Assembly (NCBI GenBank): GCA_036522275.1
Contig: DATDGC010000056.1
Location: 1-62,334, forward strand
Source of the DNA: JAHFRG01 sp036522275
Lineage (GTDB): Bacteria > Pseudomonadota > Gammaproteobacteria > Burkholderiales > JAHFRG01
Length of the DNA: 62,334 bases
Direction: 5' to 3'
Of the stretch, positions 35,881 to 44,825 are shown piece after piece. Position numbers and translations under genes: made by a program. Each line of letters begins with the position of its first letter. Position 1 is the first letter of the stretch. Under the pieces are notes generated by a model. The model made no database searches. It worked only from the letters and a program-made list of their open reading frames with translations, and had not been told where the DNA came from.

Positions 35881-36755
35881 TGCAGGTGGTAGCCAAAGAT
35901 TTTGCTACAGATGCCGCGCCGGTCAGCGTTGCGCGCGCATTGCGCGAGAGCGGGCTGCAAGCCTGCGATGCAAAACTGCTGCTGCAAGCGGTGCTTGATG
36001 TGAACCGCGCTTATCTTGCCGCCCACGACGATCAAATCTTAAGCACCCGGCAAGCGGCTACCTATGCGGAACGGGTACAACGCCGTAGGGCCGGAGAGCC
36101 TACGGCTTACATCCTGGGTGAACGGGAATTTTACGGCCTGAATTTCAAAATGACATCGGCGGTGTTGATACCCCGGCCTGAAACCGAGATGCTGGTTGAA
36201 ATGGCGCTTGAGCGCATACCGCAAGACCAATCCTGCAAGGTGCTGGAGCTGGGAACAGGCAGCGGCAACATCGCGGTCGTGCTCGCCCGATACCGTCCGT
36301 TGGCGAACATTACCGCGGTGGATTGTTCAGAGGAGGCGCTCGCTGTAGCGCGGCAAAATGCCGGAAAACTGCTCGGAGCGGACAGCCGGGCGGTGATGTT
36401 TAAAAACAGCGACTGGTTCGATGCTTTGGACGGGGAAACCTACGATCTCATTATTTCCAATCCCCCTTATGTCGCTTCTGGTGATGCGTATTTGCAGCAA
36501 GGTGATGTGCGCTTTGAGCCCGGGCAGGCGCTTAGCGGCGGAGTTGACGGGCTCGACTGCATTCGCCGGATTATTCGAGGGGCGCCGTCGCATCTGAGTC
36601 AAGGCGGCTGGTTGCTGTTTGAGCATGGCTATGATGAGGCGGATGCCTGCCTGGAATTGCTTGTGCAAAGCGGGTTTGACCGGCTCTTTTGCAGCAAGGA
36701 CCTGGCGGGAATTCCGCGCGTTTCAGGTGGTCTGATTGACGGTAGGATGTCATAA
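35880..36755 (+). CDS. prmC: Release factor glutamine methyltransferase
   Basis: Methylates the GGQ glutamine of release factors. The 291-residue protein has the SAM motif ELGTGSGN (~123-130) and the catalytic NPPY at 194-197. Its ATG shares one base with the prfA stop (TGATG), so enzyme and substrate are made together. Confidence 0.96.
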   Translation: MQVVAKDFATDAAPVSVARALRESGLQACDAKLLLQAVLDVNRAYLAAHDDQILSTRQAATYAERVQRRRAGEPTAYILGEREFYGLNFKMTSAVLIPRPETEMLVEMALERIPQDQSCKVLELGTGSGNIAVVLARYRPLANITAVDCSEEALAVARQNAGKLLGADSRAVMFKNSDWFDALDGETYDLIISNPPYVASGDAYLQQGDVRFEPGQALSGGVDGLDCIRRIIRGAPSHLSQGGWLLFEHGYDEADACLELLVQSGFDRLFCSKDLAGIPRVSGGLIDGRMS

Positions 36756-36778
36756 TATCTAAACTTACGGGAGCAGTT

Positions 36779-37084
36779 ATGAGCGCGCAGGAACTTATCA
36801 AGAAGCAGGTCACCGAGCACCCGGTGGTGCTGTACATGAAAGGCACGCCTGATTTTCCGCAGTGCGGATTCAGCGCCAATGTGGTGAATCTCCTCAGGGC
36901 CTGCGGGGCGCAGAATATTTTCACGGTGGATGTGCTCTCCAATCCGGAAATCCGCCAGGGCATCAAGGCATACGCCAACTGGCCGACTATCCCGCAGCTC
37001 TACGTCAATGGCGAATTTGTCGGCGGCTCGGATATCATTACCGAGATGTATCAAAGCGGCGAGCTGCAGAAGCTGTTTAAATAA
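36779..37084 (+). CDS. grxD: Monothiol glutaredoxin, Grx4 type
   Basis: CGFS-type glutaredoxin that carries and delivers iron-sulfur clusters. The 101-residue protein has the CGFS site at 29-32 (PQCGFSAN), the WPTIPQLYVNG loop and GGSDI glutathione-binding residues. Last gene of the hemA operon, followed by a strong terminator. Confidence 0.95.
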   Translation: MSAQELIKKQVTEHPVVLYMKGTPDFPQCGFSANVVNLLRACGAQNIFTVDVLSNPEIRQGIKAYANWPTIPQLYVNGEFVGGSDIITEMYQSGELQKLFK

Positions 37085-37098
37085 TTTTCATCACACGA

Positions 37099-37127
37099 AA
37101 AAAAGCCGGCGCGGCCGGCTTTTTTTG
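37099..37127 (+). terminator. Rho-independent terminator after grxD
   Basis: AGCCGGC GCG GCCGGCT with an A run before and seven T after, a textbook terminator that could work in both directions. Confidence 0.85.
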
Positions 37128-37168
37128 TCTGTTCCGTCGGGCGACGCAAGAATTCAGGGAGACAGCTT

Positions 37169-37231
37169 ATGAAAATTAAAGCTATCGCCGCCGCCGCGCG
37201 TTTGGATCAGCTTTCTGGATTTCGCTCATAA
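37169..37231 (+). pseudogene. 20-codon remnant of an exported-protein start
   Basis: ATG 37169 has a GGGAG site and encodes MKIKAIAAAARLDQ then stops after 20 codons, ending 1 bp from the convergent DUF924 gene. The start looks like a signal peptide that has lost the rest of its gene by deletion. It could also be chance. Confidence 0.35.
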
Positions 37232-37771
37232 CTAAAAGGAAGAACCCGCCTCTTTAAGGAAATTTATTTCGTCTTCGGTAGATTGCCGGTCCAGAATTTC
37301 ATTCCTGTGCGGATAACGGCCAAACCTGTCAATGATGGCTTTGTGCCGGATTTCAAAATCCAAATTGGATTCCAATCCTGGTTCCTTGAATAGTTCCAAG
37401 GCGAGTTCATGGATTGCAGGAGACTCGCTATGCATGAAAGGCATGTAGAGAAATGCCTTTTGATCCGGGTTTAATGATTGATTCGCTTTTGTAGTTACCG
37501 CTTCCTGCGCCAAAGCCAGTGCAAGCGGATCGTAGGCAAACGACAAAGGAGTGTCGCGATATATATTGCGGGAAAACTGGTCCAGAACGATGATTTCAGC
37601 GAGCCTGCCTAATGGGCGGTCTCTCCAAACATAGAGCTCGCATCTCGTCGCCGCCTTATGCACGCCCAGAAACCTGTCTGCTATCAGCCGGTCAAAATCA
37701 CTATCTTTTTTCCACCAAAATTTTGGCTCTGTCTCCTTAAACCAAAAATCTATGATCGCTTCGTAATGCAT
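37232..37771 (-). CDS. DUF924 family protein
   Basis: A 179-residue protein matching DUF924 throughout: IIDFWFKETEPKFWWKKD at the start, IIVLDQFSRNIYR, KAFLYMPFMHSE and IDRFGRYPHRNEIL near the end. The family is TPR-like and widespread in proteobacteria, with no established activity. It stands alone here; start ATG 37771 is used. Confidence 0.88.
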   Translation of the reverse strand: MHYEAIIDFWFKETEPKFWWKKDSDFDRLIADRFLGVHKAATRCELYVWRDRPLGRLAEIIVLDQFSRNIYRDTPLSFAYDPLALALAQEAVTTKANQSLNPDQKAFLYMPFMHSESPAIHELALELFKEPGLESNLDFEIRHKAIIDRFGRYPHRNEILDRQSTEDEINFLKEAGSSF

Positions 37772-37962
37772 ATTGGTGTAGTCACTTACAACGTCTCAGC
37801 TTCGCCGCTGTCGACTTGAATGGCTCGCCGTACCGCGCTACCTTCCTCTGGCCTGCTCTAGCCATAAAACACCTCCAAGCTCGTTAGCTCAGGGTGTCAA
37901 CTATTTTGGGGGAACTTTGTGTCCGTTCTCGACCGGGCGGTTAGGGGGCAACAGTGAAACAC

Positions 37963-38205
37963 TCACTTTGGAGAAGAATCTCTATTGATGGCGATATTAA
38001 ATTGTGGCGCTTTTGCCTGCTCAAGCTGCGCCCTCAGCTTTTCGGTTTCGGATTCGTGTGCTATTTGTTCCTTTACAAGCTGTTTGTGCAAGCGCGATAT
38101 TTCCTTACGAAATTCAGTCATCGCGTGTTTTACAAGTGGATGCGATTTTGCTACCTCTGCATCCAATGTTGAAATTGGCTGTTCTTTGGGATTCCGTACT
38201 GACAT
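37963..38205 (-). CDS. Small coiled-coil protein of unknown function
   Basis: An 80-residue charged protein starting at ATG 38205 with a perfect AGGAGG site 9 bp upstream (the open frame runs to 38349 but this start is clearly better). Residues ~25-65 form a predicted coiled coil (EISRLHKQLVKEQIAHESETEKLRAQL split by heptads). No family was recognised. It sits alone between the DUF924 gene and the hairpin-rich region. Confidence 0.6.
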   Translation of the reverse strand: MSVRNPKEQPISTLDAEVAKSHPLVKHAMTEFRKEISRLHKQLVKEQIAHESETEKLRAQLEQAKAPQFNIAINRDSSPK

Positions 38206-38549
38206 AGGGATGTGCCTCCTAACGTAAAATAGACCGTCGAAAAGCGGCTTTATATTGCAGCATATTGCACATAGTTTAAACAAAGAGGGTACGGTTCGGA
38301 GTATTTTCGTTTTGAGTATCCCTTGTGAGTCGCCAAGTGAGGAAGCCAAAACGGGGTAAGTTGAGCGAGCACTGTCTGAGCGCTAAGCGCGAGTTGCGCA
38401 GCGCCCGTTTTGGTTGAGGAACGCAGGGGGCCCTGAGCTCGTCGAATGGGCGGCGAACCGGGGTCGCCTTCTTTTTGGTTACTTTCTCTTGGCGAGGCAA
38501 GAAAAAGTAACCAGCTGCCGGTCTGCCACCGGCATGGGCTTTATGACAG
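38206..38549. repeat. 344 bp hairpin-bearing intergenic region, probably repetitive
   Basis: No convincing gene. A near-perfect palindrome at 38477-38512 (GGTTACTTT ... AAAGTAACC with an inner CTTG/CAAG stem) lies in it. The surrounding sequence, GC-rich and open on the reverse strand, is of the kind often found as a dispersed intergenic repeat in beta- and gammaproteobacteria and mis-annotated as coding. Copies elsewhere in the genome cannot be checked here. Confidence 0.45.
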
Positions 38550-39029
38550 TCAACCGGTTACTTTGTAAACGGTGTCGTTGTCGCGCGCGTGGTCGGTCAC
38601 TCTCATGCCGAATTCCTGCCCCGCGCTGACTTCAGTCACGGGTTGGTGCTCGATCTCCATGGACTCGACCCGCTGGCGGAAGTCGCTGGTGTGACCCGTG
38701 ATATGAATTGTGTCGCCGACCCGCAGGCTGCCCGAGTCCAGCCGCACCACTGCGACAGAAAGATGACTGTAATAGTGGGTCACGCTCCCGACGCGCGCCT
38801 CGCCTGCCATGGGAGCGGGTGCTCCGGCCGGCCGCATGGGTGTGAGTAACGGTCGTGCCATTGGGACCCGCCGGGCCGCTGGCTTTTTCCTGGGCGCTAC
38901 GCGCCGCACCGCTGGCTTTTTCTTTGCGGCTTTTTTCCTGACCTGTGCGGTCTTTTTACGGGCTGCCGGTTTTCTTGCCGGCGTCTTCTTACGCTTTACC
39001 TTGGTTTTCGCTTTCTTTCTGGCAGCCAT
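38550..39029 (-). CDS. Histone-H1-like tail fused to elongation-factor-like domain
   Basis: A 159-residue protein in two parts. Residues 1-60 are a Lys/Arg/Ala/Pro-rich, H1/HU-tail-like segment with KKxPA-type repeats, likely DNA- or RNA-binding. Residues ~80-159 are a small beta-barrel like domain 2 of EF-Tu/EF-1A (RVGSVTHYYSHLSVAVVRL, GDTIHITGHTSDFRQRVESM, ending DTVYKV), a domain that also occurs as a free ~80-residue protein. No GTPase part is present. The function is unknown; a nucleoid or ribosome-associated role is speculative. Confidence 0.65.
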   Translation of the reverse strand: MAARKKAKTKVKRKKTPARKPAARKKTAQVRKKAAKKKPAVRRVAPRKKPAARRVPMARPLLTPMRPAGAPAPMAGEARVGSVTHYYSHLSVAVVRLDSGSLRVGDTIHITGHTSDFRQRVESMEIEHQPVTEVSAGQEFGMRVTDHARDNDTVYKVTG

Positions 39030-39109
39030 GTGTACCCCCAGTCGGGTGTCCTAGTTGGGAAAAGAGAATGCCTATTAATCCTAATCGCCTGAGCGAAACA
39101 TAGCAATCG

Positions 39110-39691
39110 TCATTCGAACAGGCTCCGAAGCAGCAAATGCGTGGGAAGGTAGATAAGCACGGGGAAGCCAACCATCAGCAAACCCAAATAAGTCAATGGA
39201 GCCATACATTTTTGCGGTTTATTTCCGAACCCAAACACCCAGTTCACGTTCAGTGCGGGATCCGTGAGCCAGTAACACAGGGGCAACACAACCCAGGCAA
39301 TGGCTGTTTGCGCAATCCAGGCCTCCGGTTCATATCCAAGCCGGGCAATCATCCAGATCAGCAAGGCAGGCAAGAACACATGGAACAAGGAGAGTGCCCT
39401 GAGATACAGCGGCCTGCGTGCGTCGAACATGTAGTCGGTCAGTCCGCTTACATGCTTGCCGGTCACGAGCTGCCCGAAGAAGCTTATATTCCACAGTAAT
39501 TCAGGCAGCAGTACCCCAACCGCCATCATGCTTGCCAGGAAAGGGCTCTCGAACCAGAGCGCAACCACTGTGGCCAACAAGGCGATGTCCGAAAACCAAA
39601 GGAAGTTGCCGCGGCTGTATTTGGTGGCGTAGACCGACACCGTTATCGCTACGAAAAGCGTGTAGGCAAGCTTAATCCAGAGCGGGATCAA
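39110..39691 (-). CDS. Conserved membrane protein of unknown function
   Basis: A 193-residue protein with about six membrane helices, including YTLFVAITVSVYATKYS near the N-terminus. Charged loops contain SGLTDYMFDARRPLYLRAL and the aromatic-rich segment VNWVFGFG. I cannot assign a family name. Its start overlaps the argH stop by 4 bp (39688-39691), so it is coupled to argH, though no functional link is known. Confidence 0.7.
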   Translation of the reverse strand: MIPLWIKLAYTLFVAITVSVYATKYSRGNFLWFSDIALLATVVALWFESPFLASMMAVGVLLPELLWNISFFGQLVTGKHVSGLTDYMFDARRPLYLRALSLFHVFLPALLIWMIARLGYEPEAWIAQTAIAWVVLPLCYWLTDPALNVNWVFGFGNKPQKCMAPLTYLGLLMVGFPVLIYLPTHLLLRSLFE

Positions 39692-41097
39692 ACTTTCGTT
39701 TTCCCTATTACTCCGCGGGCGCGCAAAATAGCCGCTTTAACTTGCTTGGGCGCCGTGCCGCCGACATGGTGGCGGCTTTTGATCGAGCCTTCCAGGCTGA
39801 GGACCGAATAAACGTCTTTGCCGATCAGCTTGGAAAACTTGCGCAGATCGTTGAGTTTCAGCTCGTTCAAATTGCAGCCGCGCTTGACGGCAAAGCGTAC
39901 CGCTTTCGCTACTGCTTCATGTGCGTCGCGGAATGGAAGACCCTTCTTCGCCAGATAGTCGGCAAGATCGGTGGCGGTGGCGTGGCCTTGAATTGCGATC
40001 TTCCGCATCGCCTCGCGGTTGACCTTGATTCCAGGAAGCATCTCGGCGAAAATCCTCAAGCTGTTCACCACGGTGTCCACCGTGTCGAACAGCGGCTCCT
40101 TGTCTTCCTGGTTGTCCTTGTTGTAAGCGAGAGGCTGCGCTTTCATCAGAGTGAGCAGCGCCACCAGGTGGCCGTTGACCCTGCCGGTCTTGCCACGCAT
40201 CAGTTCAGGAACATCAGGATTTTTTTTCTGCGGCATGATTGAGGAGCCCGTGCAAAAACGATCAGCCAGTTCCACAAAACCAAAACCAGGGCTCATCCAG
40301 AGAATGAGCTCTTCGGAAAAACGCGAAAGATGCGTCATGATAAGCGCCGCGCAGGCGGTAAACTCAATCGCGAAATCGCGGTCTGAAACCGCGTCCAGCG
40401 AGTTTTCGCACACTCCATCAAAACCCAGTTCCTTCGCCACTTGCATGCGGTCAATAGGGTAACTGGTGCCGGCGAGCGCCACGCTGCCCAACGGCAATTG
40501 ATTCATCCGTTTGCGGCAATCTGCCAGCCGTTCGGAATCGCGCTTCAGCATTTCGAAATAGGCGAGCAGGTGGTGGCCGTAGCTGACCGGTTGCGCAACT
40601 TGCAAGTGCGTAAATCCCGGCATCACGGTCGCTGCGTGTTTTTCGGCGAGGTCGAGCAATGCGTGTTGCGCGGCTTTGATGAGCTTTGAAATCTCATCAA
40701 TTGCTGTGCGCAAATAAAGCCGCATATCGGTTGCCACCTGATCGTTTCTTGAGCGCGCGGTATGCAACCGCTTGCCGGCATCTCCAATCAAAGCAATGAG
40801 CCGGCTTTCGATGTTCATGTGCACGTCTTCCAGCTCCAGCCGCCAGAGGAATTTGCCGGAGGCGATCTCGCCGCTGATTTGCTTCATTCCGTATTGAATT
40901 GCAGTGAGGTCCTTCGCGCTCAGGATGCCGACGGCATTTAGCATGCGCGCATGAGCAGCCGAAGTCCGGACGTCATATGGGGCAAGCCGCTTATCGAAAT
41001 CAAGAGATGCGGTATAGCGTTTTGTGAGCTCCGTTACCGGTTCGTTGAATCTTCCCGACCGGTTTTTGGGGCTGTCGGATTTGGATTTTTTTGTCAT
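39688..41097 (-). CDS. argH: Argininosuccinate lyase
   Basis: Splits argininosuccinate into arginine and fumarate. The start at ATG 41097 (MTKKSKSDSP) gives 469 residues; the upstream extension to 41142 has no family similarity. The fumarase/lyase signature GSSIMPQKKNPD is intact, as is TARSRNDQVATDMRL. Divergent from the histidine kinase gene, with a 75 bp shared promoter region. Confidence 0.96.
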   Translation of the reverse strand: MTKKSKSDSPKNRSGRFNEPVTELTKRYTASLDFDKRLAPYDVRTSAAHARMLNAVGILSAKDLTAIQYGMKQISGEIASGKFLWRLELEDVHMNIESRLIALIGDAGKRLHTARSRNDQVATDMRLYLRTAIDEISKLIKAAQHALLDLAEKHAATVMPGFTHLQVAQPVSYGHHLLAYFEMLKRDSERLADCRKRMNQLPLGSVALAGTSYPIDRMQVAKELGFDGVCENSLDAVSDRDFAIEFTACAALIMTHLSRFSEELILWMSPGFGFVELADRFCTGSSIMPQKKNPDVPELMRGKTGRVNGHLVALLTLMKAQPLAYNKDNQEDKEPLFDTVDTVVNSLRIFAEMLPGIKVNREAMRKIAIQGHATATDLADYLAKKGLPFRDAHEAVAKAVRFAVKRGCNLNELKLNDLRKFSKLIGKDVYSVLSLEGSIKSRHHVGGTAPKQVKAAILRARGVIGKTKV

Positions 41098-41172
41098 GAG
41101 TGCTAGCTTGTCAAAAATAGTGCCGTATGTAACCCTTAACAACAGGGATCAATCGCCACCCATACCGTAAAA

Positions 41173-42186
41173 ATGCCAAGTATAAATCAAAACGCATATC
41201 CAGGTGCTCTGCCGAACTTCCGTAACCTTGGCATCCTGCTGCGAATTTTGCTGTTGGTAAACGGCGTGTGCCTGGTTGCGGCGGCACTGAAAAGCGCCTC
41301 AATGCAGCAGGCATTGCAGGAGTTCACCACCATCGCGGCGCTGGTTGAGCCGATACTGATATTGAGCCTCCTGGTGCTGATGCTGGCCAATCCCTGGCTC
41401 GGCAAGCTGCCTTTTTATCGGGGAGCGGGTGTTGTGGTGCTGCTTGAGTTGGCGCTGACGACTCTGGTTTACCAATTGGGCGCCAGTTTTTTTGGGAGTG
41501 GAATCGGTTCACTGGAACGCCTTTGGTTGTTTTGCCTATTGATGACGGCAGCGCTGATTGTCTATTTCAACATGCGCAGCCGTTTGCTTTCGCCGGCGCT
41601 CGCCGAGGCCCGGCTGCAGGCGTTGCAGGCGCGCATCCGCCCTCATTTTCTGTTCAACAGCATCAATGCCGTGTTGAGCCTGATTCGCAGCGATACCAAA
41701 CGCGCAGAAATCGCGCTGGAGGATCTCTCGGATTTGTTCAGGGTGCTGATGGCAGACAACCGTCAACTCTCAACTTTGCAGCAGGAGGTGGATTTATGCC
41801 GGCGTTACCTCAGCCTGGAACAGTTGCGTCTCGGGGAGCGGCTGCAGGTGGAGTGGCATATTGATAACATGCCGCATGACGCCCAGATTCCGCCGCTGGT
41901 GTTGCAGCCGCTTTTGGAGAATGCGGTATATCACGGCATCGAGCCGCACACCGAATCCGGCGTCATCAATATTAATATATTTCTCAGGAATGACCAGGTG
42001 CACGTCTTGTTGCGTAACCCCTACCAGCGCGAGGGGGTTCATCATGCCGGCAACAAAATGGCGATGGAGAATATCCGCGAGCGCCTGAGCCTGCATTTTG
42101 ACGTGGAAGCAAGCCTTACCGCCACGCTGCGCGACGATTCATACCAGGTGCATATCATCATTCCGTATTTGCGCGCAAAAAAATGA
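41173..42186 (+). CDS. algZ: LytS/AlgZ-type sensor histidine kinase
   Basis: A 337-residue membrane kinase: four to five N-terminal helices without an obvious sensor domain, then the His-kinase domain with the phospho-accepting His158 in RPHFLFNS and an ATPase part (LLENAVYHGIEP). It overlaps the regulator gene and is of the AlgZ/FimS group, which in other proteobacteria controls pili or exopolysaccharide. The exact target is not visible here. Gene symbol by orthology, moderately sure. Confidence 0.82.
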   Translation: MPSINQNAYPGALPNFRNLGILLRILLLVNGVCLVAAALKSASMQQALQEFTTIAALVEPILILSLLVLMLANPWLGKLPFYRGAGVVVLLELALTTLVYQLGASFFGSGIGSLERLWLFCLLMTAALIVYFNMRSRLLSPALAEARLQALQARIRPHFLFNSINAVLSLIRSDTKRAEIALEDLSDLFRVLMADNRQLSTLQQEVDLCRRYLSLEQLRLGERLQVEWHIDNMPHDAQIPPLVLQPLLENAVYHGIEPHTESGVININIFLRNDQVHVLLRNPYQREGVHHAGNKMAMENIRERLSLHFDVEASLTATLRDDSYQVHIIIPYLRAKK

Positions 42187-42938
42187 CCAGCCCCTTGCGC
42201 ATCATGATCGTGGATGACGAAGCACCGGCACGCAACCGGCTTAAAGAACTGCTGGCCGATTGCGCAGCGAGCTTTCCGCACGAGGTGGTCGGAGAAGCGG
42301 CAAATGGGCGAGAAGCGCTGGATTTGATGTCGCGCGAACCTGCGGATCTTTTGTTACTCGACATCCGCATGCCGGAAATGGACGGCATCGAAGTGGCGCG
42401 TCATCTGTTAGGTCTGCCGCAAATGCCCGCCGTCATATTTACCACCGCATATGACGTTTACGCGATTGAGGCCTTTGAAGTGAACGCGGTGGATTATCTA
42501 ATGAAGCCGGTGCGCGGGGAGCGCTTGCTGGGCGCTCTGCAAAAAGCGCGGCAAAACCGCCCGCCGGGGCCGGAACAACTGCAAAAACTTGCACAGCGGC
42601 CACGCACCTGTCTGAGCGTGCAAGAGCGCGGCAAAATCGTGCTGATTCCTGTAAGCGAGGTCATATATCTCAAGGCGGAGCTGAAATACGTGACGATACG
42701 CACGCTTGAACGCGAGTACCTGCTGGAAGAATCTTTAACCAATCTGGAGCAGGAATTCATGGCAAACTTTATCCGCATCCACCGCAACTGCCTGGTAGCG
42801 AAGGCCAGCATTACCGGCTTTGAAAAAGTGGCCGAAGAAGGCGAGGAAGCGCACTGGGAAGTGGTGCTCAAGGGGGTGGAAGAAAAACTGCCGCTTAGCC
42901 GCCGCCAGCAGTACCTTGTCAAAGAGTTCGCGAAGTGA
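42183..42938 (+). CDS. algR: LytTR response regulator, AlgR-like
   Basis: A 251-residue regulator: receiver domain with phospho-acceptor Asp60 (LLLDIRMPEMDG), then the LytTR DNA-binding domain (VIYLKAELKYVTIRT, FIRIHRNCLVAK). Its start overlaps the kinase stop, so both are made as a pair. hemC follows after 111 bp, an order also seen in other betaproteobacteria and in pseudomonads. Confidence 0.85.
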   Translation: MTSPLRIMIVDDEAPARNRLKELLADCAASFPHEVVGEAANGREALDLMSREPADLLLLDIRMPEMDGIEVARHLLGLPQMPAVIFTTAYDVYAIEAFEVNAVDYLMKPVRGERLLGALQKARQNRPPGPEQLQKLAQRPRTCLSVQERGKIVLIPVSEVIYLKAELKYVTIRTLEREYLLEESLTNLEQEFMANFIRIHRNCLVAKASITGFEKVAEEGEEAHWEVVLKGVEEKLPLSRRQQYLVKEFAK

Positions 42939-42990
42939 AAATCCATCCGTTAAATCCGGGCGGCACCAAGCTCCGGCACCAGGGCGTCCG

Positions 42991-42999
42991 TGCTAAAAT
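42991..42999 (+). promoter_or_regulatory. Extended -10 promoter before hemC
   Basis: TGC followed by TAAAAT, about 50 bp before the hemC TTG start. No strong -35. Confidence 0.4.
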
Positions 43000-43049
43000 A
43001 AACGCGAAAAATAGGTATCTGTGATACGCGCGACCGGCCGGAAAATATT

Positions 43050-44006
43050 TTGAGCAATTCTTCGCTTAAAGCAGCGCCTTCCAAAATCGTCCTTGCTTCG
43101 CGCGAAAGCGCGCTCGCGCTATGGCAGGCGCGGTTCATCCAGGGCAAGCTCAACGCGCTGTACCCACACCTCCAGGTCAGGATATTCGGCATGACGACCG
43201 AGGGTGACCGCTTGCTTGACACCCCGCTTGCCAAAATCGGCGGCAAGAGCCTGTTCGTCAAAGAATTGGAAGAAGCATTGCGGCTGGGAACCGCAGACAT
43301 CGCGGTGCATTCGATGAAAGATGTGCCGATGCATTTGCCGCCCAACTTTACTCTGGCGGCGATTACCGAGCGCGAAGATGCGCGCGACGCGTTTGTGTCA
43401 AACCGCTATCCGAGCCTGGACGCGTTGCCTGAAGGCAGCGTGGTGGGAACTTCCAGCCTGCGCAGGGAGAGCCAGCTACGCGCGCGCTTTCCACACCTCA
43501 AGGTGAATTCGCTGCGCGGCAATGTTGGGACACGCCTTAAAAAGCTCGACCAGGGGCTATATGCTGCAATCATACTGGCGGCTGCCGGCTTGAAAAGGCT
43601 GGGACTGGAAGGACGCATCACCGCGCTGTTGAGCCCGGAGCAAAGCCTGCCTGCGGTGGGTCAAGGTGCGCTGGGAATCGAAAGCTTAAGCAAGCGTGAA
43701 GATCTGCTGCAGTTTTTGCAGCCGTTGAACCACCGTGAAACCGCGCTTTGCGTTACTGCGGAGCGTGCCATGAGCCGGGCGCTTGGCGGCAGTTGCCAGG
43801 TGCCGCTTGGCGGCTATGCACAGATGCAAGGCAATGAGATACATTTGCGCGGCTTTGTTGCGACACCTGACGGCAGCCGCTTGGTGAGTGCCGAAGCGCG
43901 AGGCAATGCGGGGAAAGCGGAAGCATTAGGTGAAGCATTGGCAAGAGCGTTGAAAGCCAAAGGTGCGGACAAGATACTCGCCCAGCTGGAGTCGCAAGGA
44001 GCATGA
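43050..44006 (+). CDS. hemC: Hydroxymethylbilane synthase
   Basis: Polymerises porphobilinogen to hydroxymethylbilane. The start is TTG 43050; no ATG or GTG precedes the conserved ASRESALALWQA. The cofactor cysteine is Cys249 in GGSCQVPLGGYA. The 318-residue length is normal. First gene of hemC-D-X-Y, overlapping hemD by 4 bp. Confidence 0.95.
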   Translation: MSNSSLKAAPSKIVLASRESALALWQARFIQGKLNALYPHLQVRIFGMTTEGDRLLDTPLAKIGGKSLFVKELEEALRLGTADIAVHSMKDVPMHLPPNFTLAAITEREDARDAFVSNRYPSLDALPEGSVVGTSSLRRESQLRARFPHLKVNSLRGNVGTRLKKLDQGLYAAIILAAAGLKRLGLEGRITALLSPEQSLPAVGQGALGIESLSKREDLLQFLQPLNHRETALCVTAERAMSRALGGSCQVPLGGYAQMQGNEIHLRGFVATPDGSRLVSAEARGNAGKAEALGEALARALKAKGADKILAQLESQGA

Positions 44007-44815
44007 TGGATACCAGACCCAAGGCTTCTTCTGCGGCGCGAAAGCGCGCATTGAGCGGCTGTAACATCGTGGTGACGCGTCCGGAGAAGCAGGCCAAGGA
44101 ACTTGCTGATTTAATCCGCGCCGAGGGAGGCTGCACTATCCTGTTTCCGGCGCTGGAAATAATCGAGGTCGATGACCTGCGCCCGCTGCATCAATTGATT
44201 GGCCGTCTTGAGCAATTTGACTTGGCGATTTTCATCAGCGCCAATGCGGCGAACAAGGCGATGAGCGAAATTATCGCGCGCCGCACGTTGCCGGATACGC
44301 TCAGGTTCGTCGCGATCGGCTCAGGCAGTCGCAAGGCGTTGCAGCGTTTCGGCGTGAAGGAAGTGATTTGCCCCGCTTCGCGCTTTGACAGCGAAGCGCT
44401 GCTCGAACTACCGCAGTTGCGCGATGTGGCAGGCAAGCGCATCGTGATTTTTCGCGGCCAGGACGGGCGCGAATTGCTTGGAGAGACACTGGCAAAACGC
44501 GGCGCACGCGTCGAATACGTGGAATGTTACCGGCGCGCAAAACCTGATGCCGACCTGGCGCCGCTTAAGCGGCTCTGGGCGGATAATAAATTACATGCCA
44601 TTACGGTTACCAGCAGCGAAGGGCTGCGCAATTTGTGCGAGATGATGGACGAAACGGGGCGGGAGCTGCTCAAAAAAACCCCGCTGTTTGTGCCGCACCT
44701 GCGCATCGCTGAGGCCGCGCGTGAAATGAGTTTTGCCAAGGTGATATTAACCGGCGCCGGCGACGCAGGCCTGGTCAAAGGCTTGATTGAATGGTTTGGA
44801 GCAGAAGCAGGGTAA
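44003..44815 (+). CDS. hemD: Uroporphyrinogen-III synthase
   Basis: Closes hydroxymethylbilane into uroporphyrinogen III. The 270-residue protein has the loosely conserved bilobal HemD fold: NIVVTRPEKQAKELADLI, FISANAANKAM, AIGSGSRKAL and VTSSEGLRNL. Start ATG 44003 overlaps hemC (ATGA). Confidence 0.92.
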   Translation: MMDTRPKASSAARKRALSGCNIVVTRPEKQAKELADLIRAEGGCTILFPALEIIEVDDLRPLHQLIGRLEQFDLAIFISANAANKAMSEIIARRTLPDTLRFVAIGSGSRKALQRFGVKEVICPASRFDSEALLELPQLRDVAGKRIVIFRGQDGRELLGETLAKRGARVEYVECYRRAKPDADLAPLKRLWADNKLHAITVTSSEGLRNLCEMMDETGRELLKKTPLFVPHLRIAEAAREMSFAKVILTGAGDAGLVKGLIEWFGAEAG

Positions 44816-44825
44816 ATGCTCAGCC

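Noticed and set aside
38276..38500. 74-codon reverse frame in the hairpin region
   Set aside because: Typical of non-coding dispersed repeats that are open by chance; no ribosome site.
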